From assembly GCF_001591045.1 (NCBI RefSeq), contig NZ_BCUA01000020.1:1-54366 (forward strand): 54,366 bases of DNA, in the 5' to 3' direction. Position numbers and translations under genes: made by a program. Of the stretch, positions 8,535-17,989 are shown piece by piece. Every line of letters starts with the position of its first letter. The first letter of the stretch is position 1. This DNA is from Sphingopyxis granuli NBRC 100800. GTDB lineage: Bacteria > Pseudomonadota > Alphaproteobacteria > Sphingomonadales > Sphingomonadaceae. The notes under the pieces were generated by a model. It saw only the letters and a list, made by a program, of their open reading frames with translations. It ran no database searches and was not told where the DNA came from.

Positions 8535-9104
8535 CTACAATTCGCCGCCGAGCGCCCCGTATTTCGCCTCGAACCCGGCCTTGTCGCGGCGCGCGAGGTA
8601 GGAGGCCTGGTCGACCCAGTTGTCGCGGACGATGCGGCCCTGGAAGGTGCCGAGTTGCGGGTCGATGGCGGCGATGTCGGCTTCGGTCCATGCCGCGATC
8701 TGGTCGAAGCGCGTGATGCCGAGGTCGTTCAGCAGCGTCGCAAGCTTGGGGCCGACGCCCTTCAGCAGCCGCAGATTGTCGCCGGCTGCCGCTGGCTGGG
8801 CGGGCGGCGGCGGGGCTTCGACTGGAGCTGGAGCCGGGAGCGGCGCTTCGGCGGCCGGGGCGGGCGGCGGGGGCGGTGCGGGGGGGATGGGGGCCGGAGC
8901 CGGCTCGACGGGCTTGAAGCGCGCGGGCTCGGCGGCGACGATGTCGGGCTTCGTCGGTTCGAGCGGTTTGCGCGGCTCGGCGGGCGCGACGGTCGGCGGC
9001 GCGGCCTCTTCGGCTTTCGATCGCCCGAACAGCCACCAGAGAAGCGCGATCGCGACGACGAGCCCGACGACCGCGATGATCCAGTTTTCCTGTAGCCACG
9101 TCAT
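8535..9104 (-). CDS. Membrane-anchored helix-hairpin-helix protein with proline-rich linker
   Basis: The 189-residue protein has three parts. A single N-terminal transmembrane helix covers residues about 8-27 (IIAVVGLVVAIALLWWLFG). A long Pro/Ala/Glu-rich linker covers about 30-107. A C-terminal helix-hairpin-helix region follows (DNLRLLKGVGPKLATLLNDLGITRFDQIAAW begins at about 109). HhH units of this kind bind DNA non-specifically or mediate protein contacts; the same module is fused to ribosomal L21-type and NADH-dehydrogenase-type proteins in alphaproteobacteria. The membrane anchor implies the HhH domain is either periplasmic or held at the inner face; orientation cannot be read. Its role is unknown. 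Confidence 0.8.
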   Translation of the reverse strand: MTWLQENWIIAVVGLVVAIALLWWLFGRSKAEEAAPPTVAPAEPRKPLEPTKPDIVAAEPARFKPVEPAPAPIPPAPPPPPAPAAEAPLPAPAPVEAPPPPAQPAAAGDNLRLLKGVGPKLATLLNDLGITRFDQIAAWTEADIAAIDPQLGTFQGRIVRDNWVDQASYLARRDKAGFEAKYGALGGEL

Positions 9105-9178
9105 GATGATCTCCCTGCTTTGCCGTCAGTTTATGCGGCGGCGCGCGGCGCGTCCAGTGCCGCGCCATCGCGGTCGGG

Positions 9179-9264
9179 CTGGGTCCCCGCGCAGGCGGGG
9201 ACCCAGAGCGGCATAATACCACGCAGGCTTTTCGTCGTTCTGGGCTCCCGCCTGCGCGGGAGCA
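9179..9264. repeat. Palindromic intergenic repeat (CTGGGTCCCCGCGCAGGCGGGG type)
   Basis: The left arm has CCCCGC GCAG GCGGGG followed by ACCCAG; the right arm begins CTGGG and has CTCCCGC CTGC GCGGGAG. The arms are inverted relative to each other and about 38 bp apart. It belongs to the same general class as the elements at 8415 and 39711 but has its own loop sequence, shared by both of its arms. Confidence 0.75.
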
Positions 9265-9293
9265 CAAGGCTGTTTTTTCAGGCGATTCCGCCC

Positions 9294-10571
9294 TTAGCGC
9301 GCCTCGCGCGCGACTTCGCGCCAGCCGATGTCGCGGCGGCAGAAGCCGCTGGGGAAATCGAGCCGGTCGACCGCGGCATAGGCGCGCGCCTGCGCCTCGG
9401 TGACGCTGTGGCCGGTCGCGGTGACGCTGAGCACGCGGCCGCCGGCGGCGACGATCGCTCCGTCGGTGCGTGCGGTGCCGGCGTGAAAGACGCGCACGCC
9501 GCCCGCTTCCGCCTCCGCGATGCCGCGGATGGCGCCGCCCTTTTCGGGGGTGCCGGGATAGCCGTTCGCGGCCATGATCACCGTCAGCGCATAGTCTCCA
9601 GAAAAGGCCGGCGGTGGCGCGTCGGCGAGGCCGCCGGTCGCGGCGGCGTGGAGCAATCCGGCGAAATCGCCGAGAAAGCGCATCATCAGCACTTGGCATT
9701 CGGGATCGCCGAAGCGGCAGTTATATTCGATGAGCTGCGGCCCCGTGTCGGTCAGCATCAGCCCGGCGAACAGCACGCCGACATAGGGGGTGCCGTCGGC
9801 GGCGAGCGCCGCGACCGTCGGGCGGACGATGCGGTCCATCACCTGCGCCTCGAGATCGGGGTTCAGTACCGGCGCGGGGCTGTAGGCGCCCATGCCGCCG
9901 GTGTTGGGGCCGGTGTCGCCGTCGCCGACGCGCTTGTGGTCCTGCGCACTGCCGAAGGCGATGACGTCGGTGCCGTCGGACAGCGCGAAGAAGCTCGCCT
10001 CCTCACCGGTCAGATAGTCTTCGAGGACGACCTCTGCCCCCGCGCCGCCGAAAGCGCCGGCGAACATGTCCTCGATCGCCGCCTCTGCCTCGGCGCGCGT
10101 CGCGGCGATGATCACGCCCTTGCCCGCGGCGAGGCCGTCGGCCTTGATGACGACGGGAATCGAAAAGCCGTCGAGCAGCGCCAGCGCTTCCTCGGCCGAG
10201 GTGGCGCGGGCGTAGGCGGCAGTGGGGATGCCGGCGCGCGCGCACAAATCCTTGGTGAAGCCCTTCGACCCTTCGAGCCGCGCCGCGGCGGCCGAGGGGC
10301 CGAAGACCGCGACGCCGATCGCGCGCAGCCGATCGGCGAGGCCGGCGACGAGCGGCGCCTCCGGTCCGACGACGACGAAGTCGACGGCGTGCGTCCTGAC
10401 GAAGGCGACGAGGCCGTCGAGGTCGTCGGCGGGAATCGGCACGCATTCGGCGTGCGCCTCTATCCCTGGGTTGCCGGGGGCGGCATAGAGCTTGGCGCAG
10501 CTTGGCGATTGTGCCAGTTGCCAGCTCAGCGCATGTTCGCGGCCCCCCGACCCGATGAGCAGGATATTCAT
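9294..10571 (-). CDS. purD: Phosphoribosylamine-glycine ligase
   Basis: PurD (GAR synthetase) joins glycine to 5-phosphoribosylamine with ATP, the second step of purine synthesis. The 425-residue protein has the N-domain start [17 protein letters not shown], the ATP-grasp core ([35 protein letters not shown]), the [17 protein letters not shown] loop, and the [14 protein letters not shown] metal-binding segment. Length and order are typical. The start codon lies in the same CATG tetranucleotide as the xseA start on the other strand, so its promoter must lie inside xseA. Confidence 0.98.
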   Translation of the reverse strand: MNILLIGSGGREHALSWQLAQSPSCAKLYAAPGNPGIEAHAECVPIPADDLDGLVAFVRTHAVDFVVVGPEAPLVAGLADRLRAIGVAVFGPSAAAARLEGSKGFTKDLCARAGIPTAAYARATSAEEALALLDGFSIPVVIKADGLAAGKGVIIAATRAEAEAAIEDMFAGAFGGAGAEVVLEDYLTGEEASFFALSDGTDVIAFGSAQDHKRVGDGDTGPNTGGMGAYSPAPVLNPDLEAQVMDRIVRPTVAALAADGTPYVGVLFAGLMLTDTGPQLIEYNCRFGDPECQVLMMRFLGDFAGLLHAAATGGLADAPPPAFSGDYALTVIMAANGYPGTPEKGGAIRGIAEAEAGGVRVFHAGTARTDGAIVAAGGRVLSVTATGHSVTEAQARAYAAVDRLDFPSGFCRRDIGWREVAREAR

Positions 10572-12024
10572 GGCAGTCCCTTTTCCCGATCCGGCGTCCG
10601 ACAGCGAAGCGCCCGCGCGGCTGTTAGCCGAGGCAGGCGCGCGCGACAATGCGTCCGCGGCATCCGGGGCGTCTGGCGCGCCCGCGATGACGGTCAGCCA
10701 GTTGTCGGCGGCGATCAAGCGCGCGGTCGAGGATGGATTCGGCCGCATCCGCGTCCGCGGCGAGCTGTCGGGCACCAAGCGCGCGGCGTCGGGGCATTTC
10801 TATGCCTGCCTGAAGGACGACAATGCGCTGATCGACATGGTGATGTGGAAGGGGCAGGCGGGCCGCCTCGCCTTCCGGCCCGAGGACGGGATCGAGGTGA
10901 TCGCGACCGGCAAGCTCACCACCTATCCCGGCCGCTCCAAATATCAGCTCGTCGTCGAATCGCTCGAGGTCGCGGGCGAGGGTGCGCTGATGCTGCTGTT
11001 CGAGAAGCTGAAGGCGCGGCTCGGCGCCGAGGGGCTGTTCGACCGCGAGCGCAAATATGACCGGCTGCCCTTCCTGCCGCGCACGATCGGGGTCGTGACA
11101 TCGCCGACCGGCGCGGTGATCCGCGACATCCTCCATCGCCTCGCCGACCGCTGTCCGACGCATGTGATCGTCTGGCCGGTGCTGGTGCAGGGCGAGGGCG
11201 CGGCGGCGCAGGTCGCGGCCGCGATCCGCGGCTTCGACGCGCTGGAACCCGGCGGTCCGATACCGCGTCCCGACCTCGTCATCGTTGCGCGCGGCGGCGG
11301 CTCGATCGAGGATCTGTGGGCGTTCAACGAGGAGGTCGTCGTGCGCGCGATCGCCGATTGCCGCATCCCGACGATCAGCGCGGTGGGGCACGAGACCGAC
11401 GTGACGCTCGCCGACTATGCCGCCGACGTGCGCGCCCCGACCCCGACCGCAGCGGCCGAGATGGCGGTGCCGGTGCGTGCCGAGCTGATGACGCAGCTGG
11501 CGACGTGGCGCGGTCGGATGCTCGGCGCGGCGAATCGCCATCAGGGGCTGGCAGGCGAGCGGCTGACTGCGCTGGCGCGGCACCTGCCGCGGCGCGAGGC
11601 TCTCTATGCGCCGCAGCGCCAGCGGCTCGACGATGCCGGGGACAGGCTCGACCGCTGTCAGCGCCACCGGCTCGCGGTCGTCGCCGAGCGGCTGGCGAGT
11701 CGGTCGGCGGCACTGCGCCCGGCGCTGCTGGCGCGGGCATGGGATCGCGACCGGGCGCGGCTGTCGGGCCTGGCGCGGCTGCTCGCCTCGCTCGATCCGC
11801 GCGCGCTGCTGTCGCGCGGCTATGCGATGGTGCGCGATGCCGGCGGGACGATCGTGACGACCGCGGCCGGCGCGCGCGCGGCGGGGCATCTGCGGCTCCA
11901 GTTCGCCGATGGCGAGGTGCCGGTGCAGGCGGCGGCCGATGGAACGCCGCCTACGCCCGCGCCGAAACCCGCCCGCAAGCCGCCGCTCGCTGCGCCCGGA
12001 CGCGGGCAGGGCGAGCTGTTCTGA
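10570..12024 (+). CDS. xseA: Exodeoxyribonuclease VII large subunit
   Basis: XseA is the catalytic subunit of exonuclease VII, which degrades single-stranded DNA into oligonucleotides. The 484-residue protein has an N-terminal OB fold ([27 protein letters not shown] from about residue 41), the catalytic domain with [27 protein letters not shown], and [28 protein letters not shown] segments, then a long coiled region and a C-terminal domain ending in an LSRGYA motif. I chose ATG 10570 because relatives carry a similar N-terminal extension with a PA.LLAE stretch; ATG 10687 would remove it. The small subunit xseB is not in the window. Confidence 0.95.
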   Translation: MAVPFPDPASDSEAPARLLAEAGARDNASAASGASGAPAMTVSQLSAAIKRAVEDGFGRIRVRGELSGTKRAASGHFYACLKDDNALIDMVMWKGQAGRLAFRPEDGIEVIATGKLTTYPGRSKYQLVVESLEVAGEGALMLLFEKLKARLGAEGLFDRERKYDRLPFLPRTIGVVTSPTGAVIRDILHRLADRCPTHVIVWPVLVQGEGAAAQVAAAIRGFDALEPGGPIPRPDLVIVARGGGSIEDLWAFNEEVVVRAIADCRIPTISAVGHETDVTLADYAADVRAPTPTAAAEMAVPVRAELMTQLATWRGRMLGAANRHQGLAGERLTALARHLPRREALYAPQRQRLDDAGDRLDRCQRHRLAVVAERLASRSAALRPALLARAWDRDRARLSGLARLLASLDPRALLSRGYAMVRDAGGTIVTTAAGARAAGHLRLQFADGEVPVQAAADGTPPTPAPKPARKPPLAAPGRGQGELF

Positions 12025-12100
12025 CGGCGGCGGGGGTGGCCGCCGGGGGCGGAGCTGCTATAAGCTCTGCCATGATTTACGCTCGAACGGACATCGAATC

Positions 12101-12313
12101 ATGCTGATCGCCAGCCGCAACCGCCTCGCCCGCCTGCAATACGGCCCGAACGGCTTTCGCACCCTGTCGCCCGGCGACCATGTGCTGTGCGCGGTCAGCG
12201 GCGCGCCGATCGGGCTCGACGAACTGCGCTACTGGTCGGTGGCGCGGCAGGAACCCTATGCGAGCGCCGCAATCGCGACGCGGGCGATGCTGGACGCGGT
12301 GCCCGGCGCATGA
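12101..12313 (+). CDS. DUF2093 family small protein
   Basis: A 70-residue cytoplasmic protein of unknown function. It matches the DUF2093 pattern: RLARLQYGPNGFRTLSPGDHV, a CAVSG.PI turn, then LDELRYWSVARQEPYASA. In alphaproteobacteria this gene often sits next to xseA, as here (76 bp downstream). The stop overlaps the start of the M23 peptidase gene (ATGA), so the two are likely co-translated. Confidence 0.85.
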   Translation: MLIASRNRLARLQYGPNGFRTLSPGDHVLCAVSGAPIGLDELRYWSVARQEPYASAAIATRAMLDAVPGA

Positions 12314-13251
12314 CGGCACGCGGGGCGCGGCCCCGGGGGCCGGTCTTCCTGTCGCTGCTTGGCATGATCGTCGTCGCCGGCTGCGTTCCGGCAGCGGAGG
12401 ACGCGCCGCCCGCCCCGCCGCCGCCGCCGCCCGCGCCCGAGGCGTCCGTCGCGACGCCGCCCGCCCCACCGCCTTCCGTCGCCGGGTCCGCCGATTTCCA
12501 TTTTCGCGGCACCGCCGTCCAGGGCGGCGCGCTGATCGGGCAGGCGCCGGGCGGCACGCGCGCGCTGGCGCTCGACGGCGAAGCAGTGGCGCTCGCCGCC
12601 GACGGGGCATTCCTGGTCGCCTTCGACCGCGACGCGCCCGCGACCCAGCGCCTCGTCGCGACGCTGTCCGACGGGCGACGGGTCGAACGGACGCTGGCGG
12701 TCGCGGTGGGCCAGTGGCGGATCGAGCATGTCAACGCGCCTTGGCGCGGCAGCGCGGCGAGCGACGCGGAGTTCGAGCGGCGGCGCCCCGACGAGCTGGC
12801 GCAAATCCGCGCGGCGCGCGCGGTGCAGGCCGATTCGGACGGCTGGCGCCAGACGTTCCTCTGGCCGGCGACCGGCCGCCTGTCGGGCTTCTTCGGGTCG
12901 CAGCGCGTCTATCAGGGCAAGCCGGGGAGCTATCACAGCGGCACCGACGTCGCGGTTCCCGCCGGCACCCCCTTCCGCGCCCCCGCCGACGGCGTCGTCG
13001 TGCTGGCGGCGGCGGTTCCCTTCACGCTCGAAGGCCATCTGCTCATCGTCGATCACGGCATGGGCCTCAACAGCGCCTTCCTGCATTGCCAGCGGCTCGA
13101 CGTGGCGGTCGGCGACCGGGTGGCGCAGGGGCAGGTGCTGGGAACGGTGGGCCGGACCGGCCGCGCGACAGGACCGCATCTGCACTGGGGCCTGATGTGG
13201 CGCGGCGCGCGGCTCGACCCCGGCACGCTCGCGGGTCCGATGCCGCGCTGA
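12310..13251 (+). CDS. M23 family metallopeptidase (LytM domain), predicted lipoprotein
   Basis: This is an envelope peptidase of the LytM/M23 type that cuts peptide cross-links in peptidoglycan, or activates amidases if degenerate. The 313-residue protein starts with a lipoprotein-like signal ending VVAGC (about residue 25), then a Pro-rich linker to about 57. A central beta-rich region follows, and an M23 domain at about 205-305. The zinc-binding pattern is intact (HSGTDVA early in the domain and HLHWG late), so it should be active. The ATG overlaps the DUF2093 stop. Confidence 0.92.
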   Translation: MTARGARPRGPVFLSLLGMIVVAGCVPAAEDAPPAPPPPPPAPEASVATPPAPPPSVAGSADFHFRGTAVQGGALIGQAPGGTRALALDGEAVALAADGAFLVAFDRDAPATQRLVATLSDGRRVERTLAVAVGQWRIEHVNAPWRGSAASDAEFERRRPDELAQIRAARAVQADSDGWRQTFLWPATGRLSGFFGSQRVYQGKPGSYHSGTDVAVPAGTPFRAPADGVVVLAAAVPFTLEGHLLIVDHGMGLNSAFLHCQRLDVAVGDRVAQGQVLGTVGRTGRATGPHLHWGLMWRGARLDPGTLAGPMPR

Positions 13252-13329
13252 CCGACGGGAGCCGGGCCGCAAAATCGTAACCATTGAAACAAAATAACGC
13301 AAAGTGGTCGCCCCGGCGCATAGTGTTTC

Positions 13330-13361
13330 GTGACGTCTCCGGGTTGTTGCAAATACGTCAC
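13330..13361. promoter_or_regulatory. Spaced inverted repeat upstream of TonB receptor, possible operator
   Basis: Two half-sites GTGACGT (13330-13336) and ACGTCAC (13355-13361) form a perfect 7-bp inverted repeat with an 18-bp spacer. They lie about 160 bp before the receptor start. The arrangement looks like a dimer-binding operator but no regulator gene is adjacent and it could be chance. Confidence 0.3.
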
Positions 13362-13519
13362 AATCGCTGGCGAAACGGCAGAAAGCGCCGGGAATTTCCT
13401 TTACTCCAGATGAATGACCGGCCATCCCGCACGCTATCGGGGTGTCTATGCGGGGGCGTTGAATCGTCCACGCCGTGTATGCCCGGGTATCTCGATCCAT
13501 CAGAGCAAGGGACTGCACT

Positions 13520-16500
13520 GTGAAGAAAACCCAATATTCGAAGCTGAAGCTGGGCGCTGCGCCGCTGGTGCTCGGCGTCGCCCTCGTTTCGGCTCCTGCC
13601 TATGCGCAGGACGAAGGCGCGACCAGCAGCTCGGAAATCGTCGTGACCGGCACGTTGATCCGCAACCCGAACCTGGAATCGGCCTCGCCCGTTACCGCCA
13701 TCGGCGCGGATGAGATCGACATGCAGCAGGCGAACGTCGCCGAAGAACTGCTGCGCGAACTGCCCGGCGTCACGCCGTCGATCGGCTCGGCGGTCAACAA
13801 CGGCAACGGCGGTGCGTCGTTCGTCAACCTGCGCAACCTCGGCTCGAACCGCAACGTCGTCCTGATCGACGGCGTCCGCTTGGTGCCCGCCGAACTGAAC
13901 GGCCGCTTCGACCTCAACAACATTCCGCTGGCGCTGATCGAGCGCGTCGACGTCCTGACCGGCGGTGCTTCGACCACCTATGGCGCCGACGCCGTCTCGG
14001 GTGTCGTCAACTTCATCACGAAGCGCAACTTCGCGGGTATTGAGGCCAATATCTCGAACCAGATCACCGAGCGCGGCGACGGCCACACGCTGCGCGCCGA
14101 CGTAACGATCGGTGCGAACTTCGACGATGGCCGCGGCAACGCCGTGTTCAGCATCGGCTATCAGGAATCGGACCCCATCTATCAGGGCGGCCGCGAGCAT
14201 GGCCTCTATGCTCTCAGCTCCAGCTCCGGCGGTGCGGGCGGTTCGGGAACCGCAGTTCCCTCGCGCTTCTCGCTTCCGGGTCAGGGTACGCGGCAAATCA
14301 ACGCCGCCGGCACGGACTTCAATCCGGGCACCACCTTTACGGCGTTCAACTTCAACCCGTACAACGTCTACCAGACACCCTTCAAGCGGTTCAACATGTA
14401 CGGTGCCGCCAACTATGAGATCAGCGATGCGCTGGAAGTCTATACGCGCGGCGTTTTCTCGAAGAATACCGTCAGCACGATCATCGCACCGTCTGGCGCT
14501 TTCGGCATCGGGGTCGATATTCCGCTGAACAACCCGTTCCTCAACGATGCTTTGCGCACCACCTTCTGTGATGCGAACGGCATTGATGTAGCGACCTGCA
14601 CCGCCGCCGCCGATCCGTCTCTGACGCCCGGCGATGCAGCCTATCGGACGGTGACGAGTTCGTTGTTCCGTCGTGCGACCGAAGTCGGCCCGCGTATCAG
14701 CGAATACACGACCAACTTCTTCGATTATCGGCTGGGTTTCCGTGGTGGTGTGACCGATACGATCAGCTGGGATGTCTTCGGCAGCTATGGCGAATCCGAA
14801 AACCTGCAGCAGATCGGCGGCTATACGCTGAACTCGCGGGTGCGCGACAGCTTCCTCGCGAACAACACGACAAGCTGTTTTGACGGCGCGGCCGCAGGCT
14901 GCGTTCCGATCAACTGGTTCGGCGTGGAAGGCAACAGCAGCTGGACGCCCGAGGCGATCAGCTTCCTGAACGAAGTGTCGACGGTCCGCACCAAGACGTC
15001 GATGGCGCAGGCCCGCGCGATGCTCAGCGGTGACTTCGGCGTTGCCAGCCCGATGGCGTCAGACCCGATCTCTTTCGCGGTCGGCGGCGAATATCGCGAG
15101 TATAAGGCGTCGCAGGCGTCCGATACACTCGCAGCTGGCGGTGACCTCGGCGGTGCCGGTGGCGCCGCGCCGAACATCGATGGTGGCTTCAACGTCTATG
15201 AAGCGATCGGTGAACTCATCGTTCCGCTGGTTCAGGACAAGCCCTTCTTCGAGGATCTGACCATCGAAGGCGGCATCCGCTATTCGTCCTACAAGGTCGA
15301 TGCGGTCGGCAGCCCGTCGTACAACACCACGACGTGGAAGGTCGGCGGCAGCTGGACTCCGATCAGCGACATCAAGTTCCGCGGCAACTATGCGCGGGCG
15401 GTTCGTGCGCCGAATATCGCCGAACTGTTCTCACCGGTGAATACGACACTGACCAACCTGCAGGACGATCCGTGCGCGACGCGCGACGATAACGGCAACG
15501 TCATTCGTGCTAACCCGACCGGCGAACTGCGCGCTGTCTGTATTGCGCAGCTCGCGCCGGGTACGCCGGCCAGCACGGTGGACTTCATCGCCCAGCCGAT
15601 TTCGGGTCAGGCCAACGCTACGGGCGGCGGCAACCTGAACCTTGGGCCGGAAATCGGCAAGACCTGGACGGTGGGTGTCGTGCTGCAGCCCAGCTTCGTT
15701 CCGAAACTGTCGCTGTCGGTCGACTATTACCACATCAAGATCACGGGTGCGATCACGTCGCCGACTCCTGGTGACGCTATCTCGGCCTGTTTCGGTGCCG
15801 ATCCCTCGTCGCCGGCGGCAGGCGCATCGTCAACGGCCGCTTGCACCTCGATCCGTCGCGATCCGCTGACGGGTGGTCTGAACGGTGATCCGAACACGAC
15901 GCCGGGTCTGTTCCTGACGACGTCGAACCTCGGCACGCTGGAAACCAGCGGCATCGACGTCAACCTGAACTACTCGCGCGACGTGGGCTTTGCGAACCTC
16001 AGCTTTGCCGGCCAGTTGAACTGGACGGAGCAGTCGAAGTTCCAGTCGGCTCCGGGCGGCTACAACCGTGATTGCGTCGGCTACTTCTCGGCGAACTGCG
16101 GTCAGCCGATCCCCGAGTGGCAGTGGTCGCTTCGCACCTCGCTGGCTTTCGACGACTTCGACGTCTCGCTGCTGTGGCGCCACATCGGCGGTAGCAAGTA
16201 TGAAGGTCTGGCCAGCGACTACGCGGACCGTGGTTTCGATGACAACTCGCGCGAAATCTTCGAGGGCGCGCTGGGCGCCGGCACGGGCACCCTGTCCGGC
16301 AAGCAGGTCAACTTTAATCGTATTAAGGCATATGATTATTTCGACCTGACGACGCGGTTCAACGTTCTCGAGAACCTGACCGTGACGGTGGGCGTGCAGA
16401 ACCTGTTCGACAAGAAGCCGCCGCTGGTTGGCGGTGAAGCGGGTTCGACGACCTACAACAGCGGCAACACCTTCCCGTCGACCTACGATTCGATCGGGCG

Positions 16501-16534
16501 CCGTTACGTCGCCGCGGCTCGCGTCCGCTTCTAA
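13520..16534 (+). CDS. TonB-dependent receptor
   Basis: This is an outer-membrane beta-barrel transporter energised by TonB. The 1004-residue protein has a signal peptide cut after about residue 30 (ends APAYAQ), a plug domain (IVVTGTLIRNPNLESASPVT, then LRNLGSNRNVVLIDGVR and GGASTTYGADAVSGVVNF), and a long barrel ending in a terminal phenylalanine (YVAAARVRF). The GTG at 13520 gives the expected MKKTQYSK signal start; a further upstream ATG would add 15 atypical residues. The substrate is unknown. A strong terminator follows. The next genes encode a sulfotransferase-like protein and an aspartyl-hydroxylase-type protein, which may be functionally linked. Confidence 0.95.
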   Translation: MKKTQYSKLKLGAAPLVLGVALVSAPAYAQDEGATSSSEIVVTGTLIRNPNLESASPVTAIGADEIDMQQANVAEELLRELPGVTPSIGSAVNNGNGGASFVNLRNLGSNRNVVLIDGVRLVPAELNGRFDLNNIPLALIERVDVLTGGASTTYGADAVSGVVNFITKRNFAGIEANISNQITERGDGHTLRADVTIGANFDDGRGNAVFSIGYQESDPIYQGGREHGLYALSSSSGGAGGSGTAVPSRFSLPGQGTRQINAAGTDFNPGTTFTAFNFNPYNVYQTPFKRFNMYGAANYEISDALEVYTRGVFSKNTVSTIIAPSGAFGIGVDIPLNNPFLNDALRTTFCDANGIDVATCTAAADPSLTPGDAAYRTVTSSLFRRATEVGPRISEYTTNFFDYRLGFRGGVTDTISWDVFGSYGESENLQQIGGYTLNSRVRDSFLANNTTSCFDGAAAGCVPINWFGVEGNSSWTPEAISFLNEVSTVRTKTSMAQARAMLSGDFGVASPMASDPISFAVGGEYREYKASQASDTLAAGGDLGGAGGAAPNIDGGFNVYEAIGELIVPLVQDKPFFEDLTIEGGIRYSSYKVDAVGSPSYNTTTWKVGGSWTPISDIKFRGNYARAVRAPNIAELFSPVNTTLTNLQDDPCATRDDNGNVIRANPTGELRAVCIAQLAPGTPASTVDFIAQPISGQANATGGGNLNLGPEIGKTWTVGVVLQPSFVPKLSLSVDYYHIKITGAITSPTPGDAISACFGADPSSPAAGASSTAACTSIRRDPLTGGLNGDPNTTPGLFLTTSNLGTLETSGIDVNLNYSRDVGFANLSFAGQLNWTEQSKFQSAPGGYNRDCVGYFSANCGQPIPEWQWSLRTSLAFDDFDVSLLWRHIGGSKYEGLASDYADRGFDDNSREIFEGALGAGTGTLSGKQVNFNRIKAYDYFDLTTRFNVLENLTVTVGVQNLFDKKPPLVGGEAGSTTYNSGNTFPSTYDSIGRRYVAAARVRF

Positions 16535-16555
16535 GAGCGAATAGGCGAAAAAATC

Positions 16556-16588
16556 GGGAGCGGGCAGTGATGTCCGCTCCCTTTTTTT
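16556..16588 (+). terminator. Rho-independent terminator after TonB receptor
   Basis: Stem GGGAGCGG/CCGCTCCC (16556-16563 with 16574-16581), loop of 10 bases, followed by seven T residues. It lies 22 bp after the receptor stop. Confidence 0.9.
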
Positions 16589-16872
16589 ATGGGTGATCGC
16601 CGAAGAATGGCTCGAACGGTTTTGTTCGAAGGGGAGACACGGTTCTTCTGGGCGGTAACGCCATTCACGCCTCTCGCTATGTCAGGGAAATCGATCCGAA
16701 ACGCCGTACGCGAGCGGGGCAACCAATCCATCTTCCCGATGCAAAGCCATATCGCCTTTGGTGAAGACCGTACCGCCTTCCGGAACCCCCACGAAAGCAA
16801 GGTTTCAGATAGCATGGTGCGCCTCGCGCGGACCCCGCTTTGGCCGGCGATTCTCGCGATAGTCGTCCCGCG
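16589..16872. other. Intergenic stretch with no supported gene
   Basis: Between the terminator and the end of the next (minus-strand) gene I see no convincing gene. Open frames on both strands have no recognisable motif, no good ribosome site and no homology I recognise. Confidence 0.5.
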
Positions 16873-17913
16873 CTAACGCGCACCGGCAGGAGGTAACAAG
16901 GCGTTCGGCAGGGCCAGCGGGATCGCGGCGGCGTCAGCCACTGCCAGCGTCCAATCATGCACCTTGTCGATCTCGTCGCCATAGGCTGTCGTCGCCGCGG
17001 CGCGCTCCTGCTTTCGCGCTTCGACCGAGAAATCGGCGCCCGATTTACTGTGCCGCGAGAAGACGGCGCGGCCGGCCAGGTCGCCGCCTGCCGCCGCTGC
17101 GGCCGGAAGCATCGAAAAGTCCGCGAGCGCCTTGAGCGTGGCCGCGGGGTCGGCCAGCAGGCTTTCCGAATCGAGGGTGCGGACGCGATCGGGAAAGCGT
17201 TCGGCCAGTGCGATGAACAGGCGCTGCTGGGCCAGCCATCCGACCGCCGCCACCTGAAGGTCGCTGAGCCGGAAATAGTCGCGGGCCTCGAAGCCCAGAT
17301 CGACGAGATTTTCGCGCAGCAATCCTTCTAGAAGCTCGCGCGCCCACAGACGGCACCACAAACCCTTGTGCGCGACCGACAGCAGGAACTCGCGCAGGGG
17401 CGCATGCAGGAGCAGCGCATGGGCGTCGGGGCGCAGTGCCATCATCGGCGTCATCAACCCCGCAAGGATGTTGGAAGGCTTGACCACGACCGCCTCCGCT
17501 GGTGTCCAGCGCCGCGCGAGCAGCAGGAGCGCATCGTCGAGCAGATGTGCAAGCTCCGCCCCCCGGCGCTCGCCACGGCGATGAATGCCGGTGATGTCGT
17601 TGAGCAGGACGGGTTCGGAAAGACCCATCGAATGACCCGGAATATCCAGCGCCCGCACGAGCAGCGTCGAGGCGCAGAAGGCGGAATGAAACAGGAAATG
17701 GATTGCGCCGGCGTTACCGCGCGCGGCCTCGACGCTCGCGGCGCGCGGCGCGATAATCTCGGGCTGCCCGCCGACAAGTTCGTCGGTCAGAAATGGTCCC
17801 GCGGCGTGCATTGCGTGGGGCACGTGACGGAACAGCAGGCGGTCCGCCGCCATGTCGTAGCGGTGGGCAAGCCAAGTCGGATCGGCGGGATCGAAAGCGG
17901 GTGTGGAAACCAT
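16873..17913 (-). CDS. Sulfotransferase-like protein
   Basis: The 346-residue protein has a segment at about residues 70-105 (IHFLFHSAFCASTLLVRALD, then GLSEPVLLNDI) that resembles the PAPS-binding loop region of P-loop sulfotransferase-like proteins found in proteobacteria. The rest is helix-rich without a clear motif. If active it would transfer sulfate from PAPS to an unknown acceptor; several relatives lack proof of activity. The start at 17913 begins MVSTPAFDPADPTWLAHRYD, which fits; upstream frame overlaps the divergent gene. It is divergent from the AspH-type gene across 76 bp and convergent with the TonB receptor. Confidence 0.55.
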   Translation of the reverse strand: MVSTPAFDPADPTWLAHRYDMAADRLLFRHVPHAMHAAGPFLTDELVGGQPEIIAPRAASVEAARGNAGAIHFLFHSAFCASTLLVRALDIPGHSMGLSEPVLLNDITGIHRRGERRGAELAHLLDDALLLLARRWTPAEAVVVKPSNILAGLMTPMMALRPDAHALLLHAPLREFLLSVAHKGLWCRLWARELLEGLLRENLVDLGFEARDYFRLSDLQVAAVGWLAQQRLFIALAERFPDRVRTLDSESLLADPAATLKALADFSMLPAAAAAGGDLAGRAVFSRHSKSGADFSVEARKQERAAATTAYGDEIDKVHDWTLAVADAAAIPLALPNALLPPAGAR

Positions 17914-17989
17914 AGTCGCACCATAATCGGGACCGGCCGGGCGACAAGTGCCGTCTTTCCAATGCGCCGTTCGCAGCGTAGGGAAAGCC

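Noticed and set aside
16589..16876. A 95-codon frame after the receptor terminator
   Set aside because: It begins immediately after the T run, has no ribosome site and no recognisable sequence, and overlaps the end of the opposite gene.
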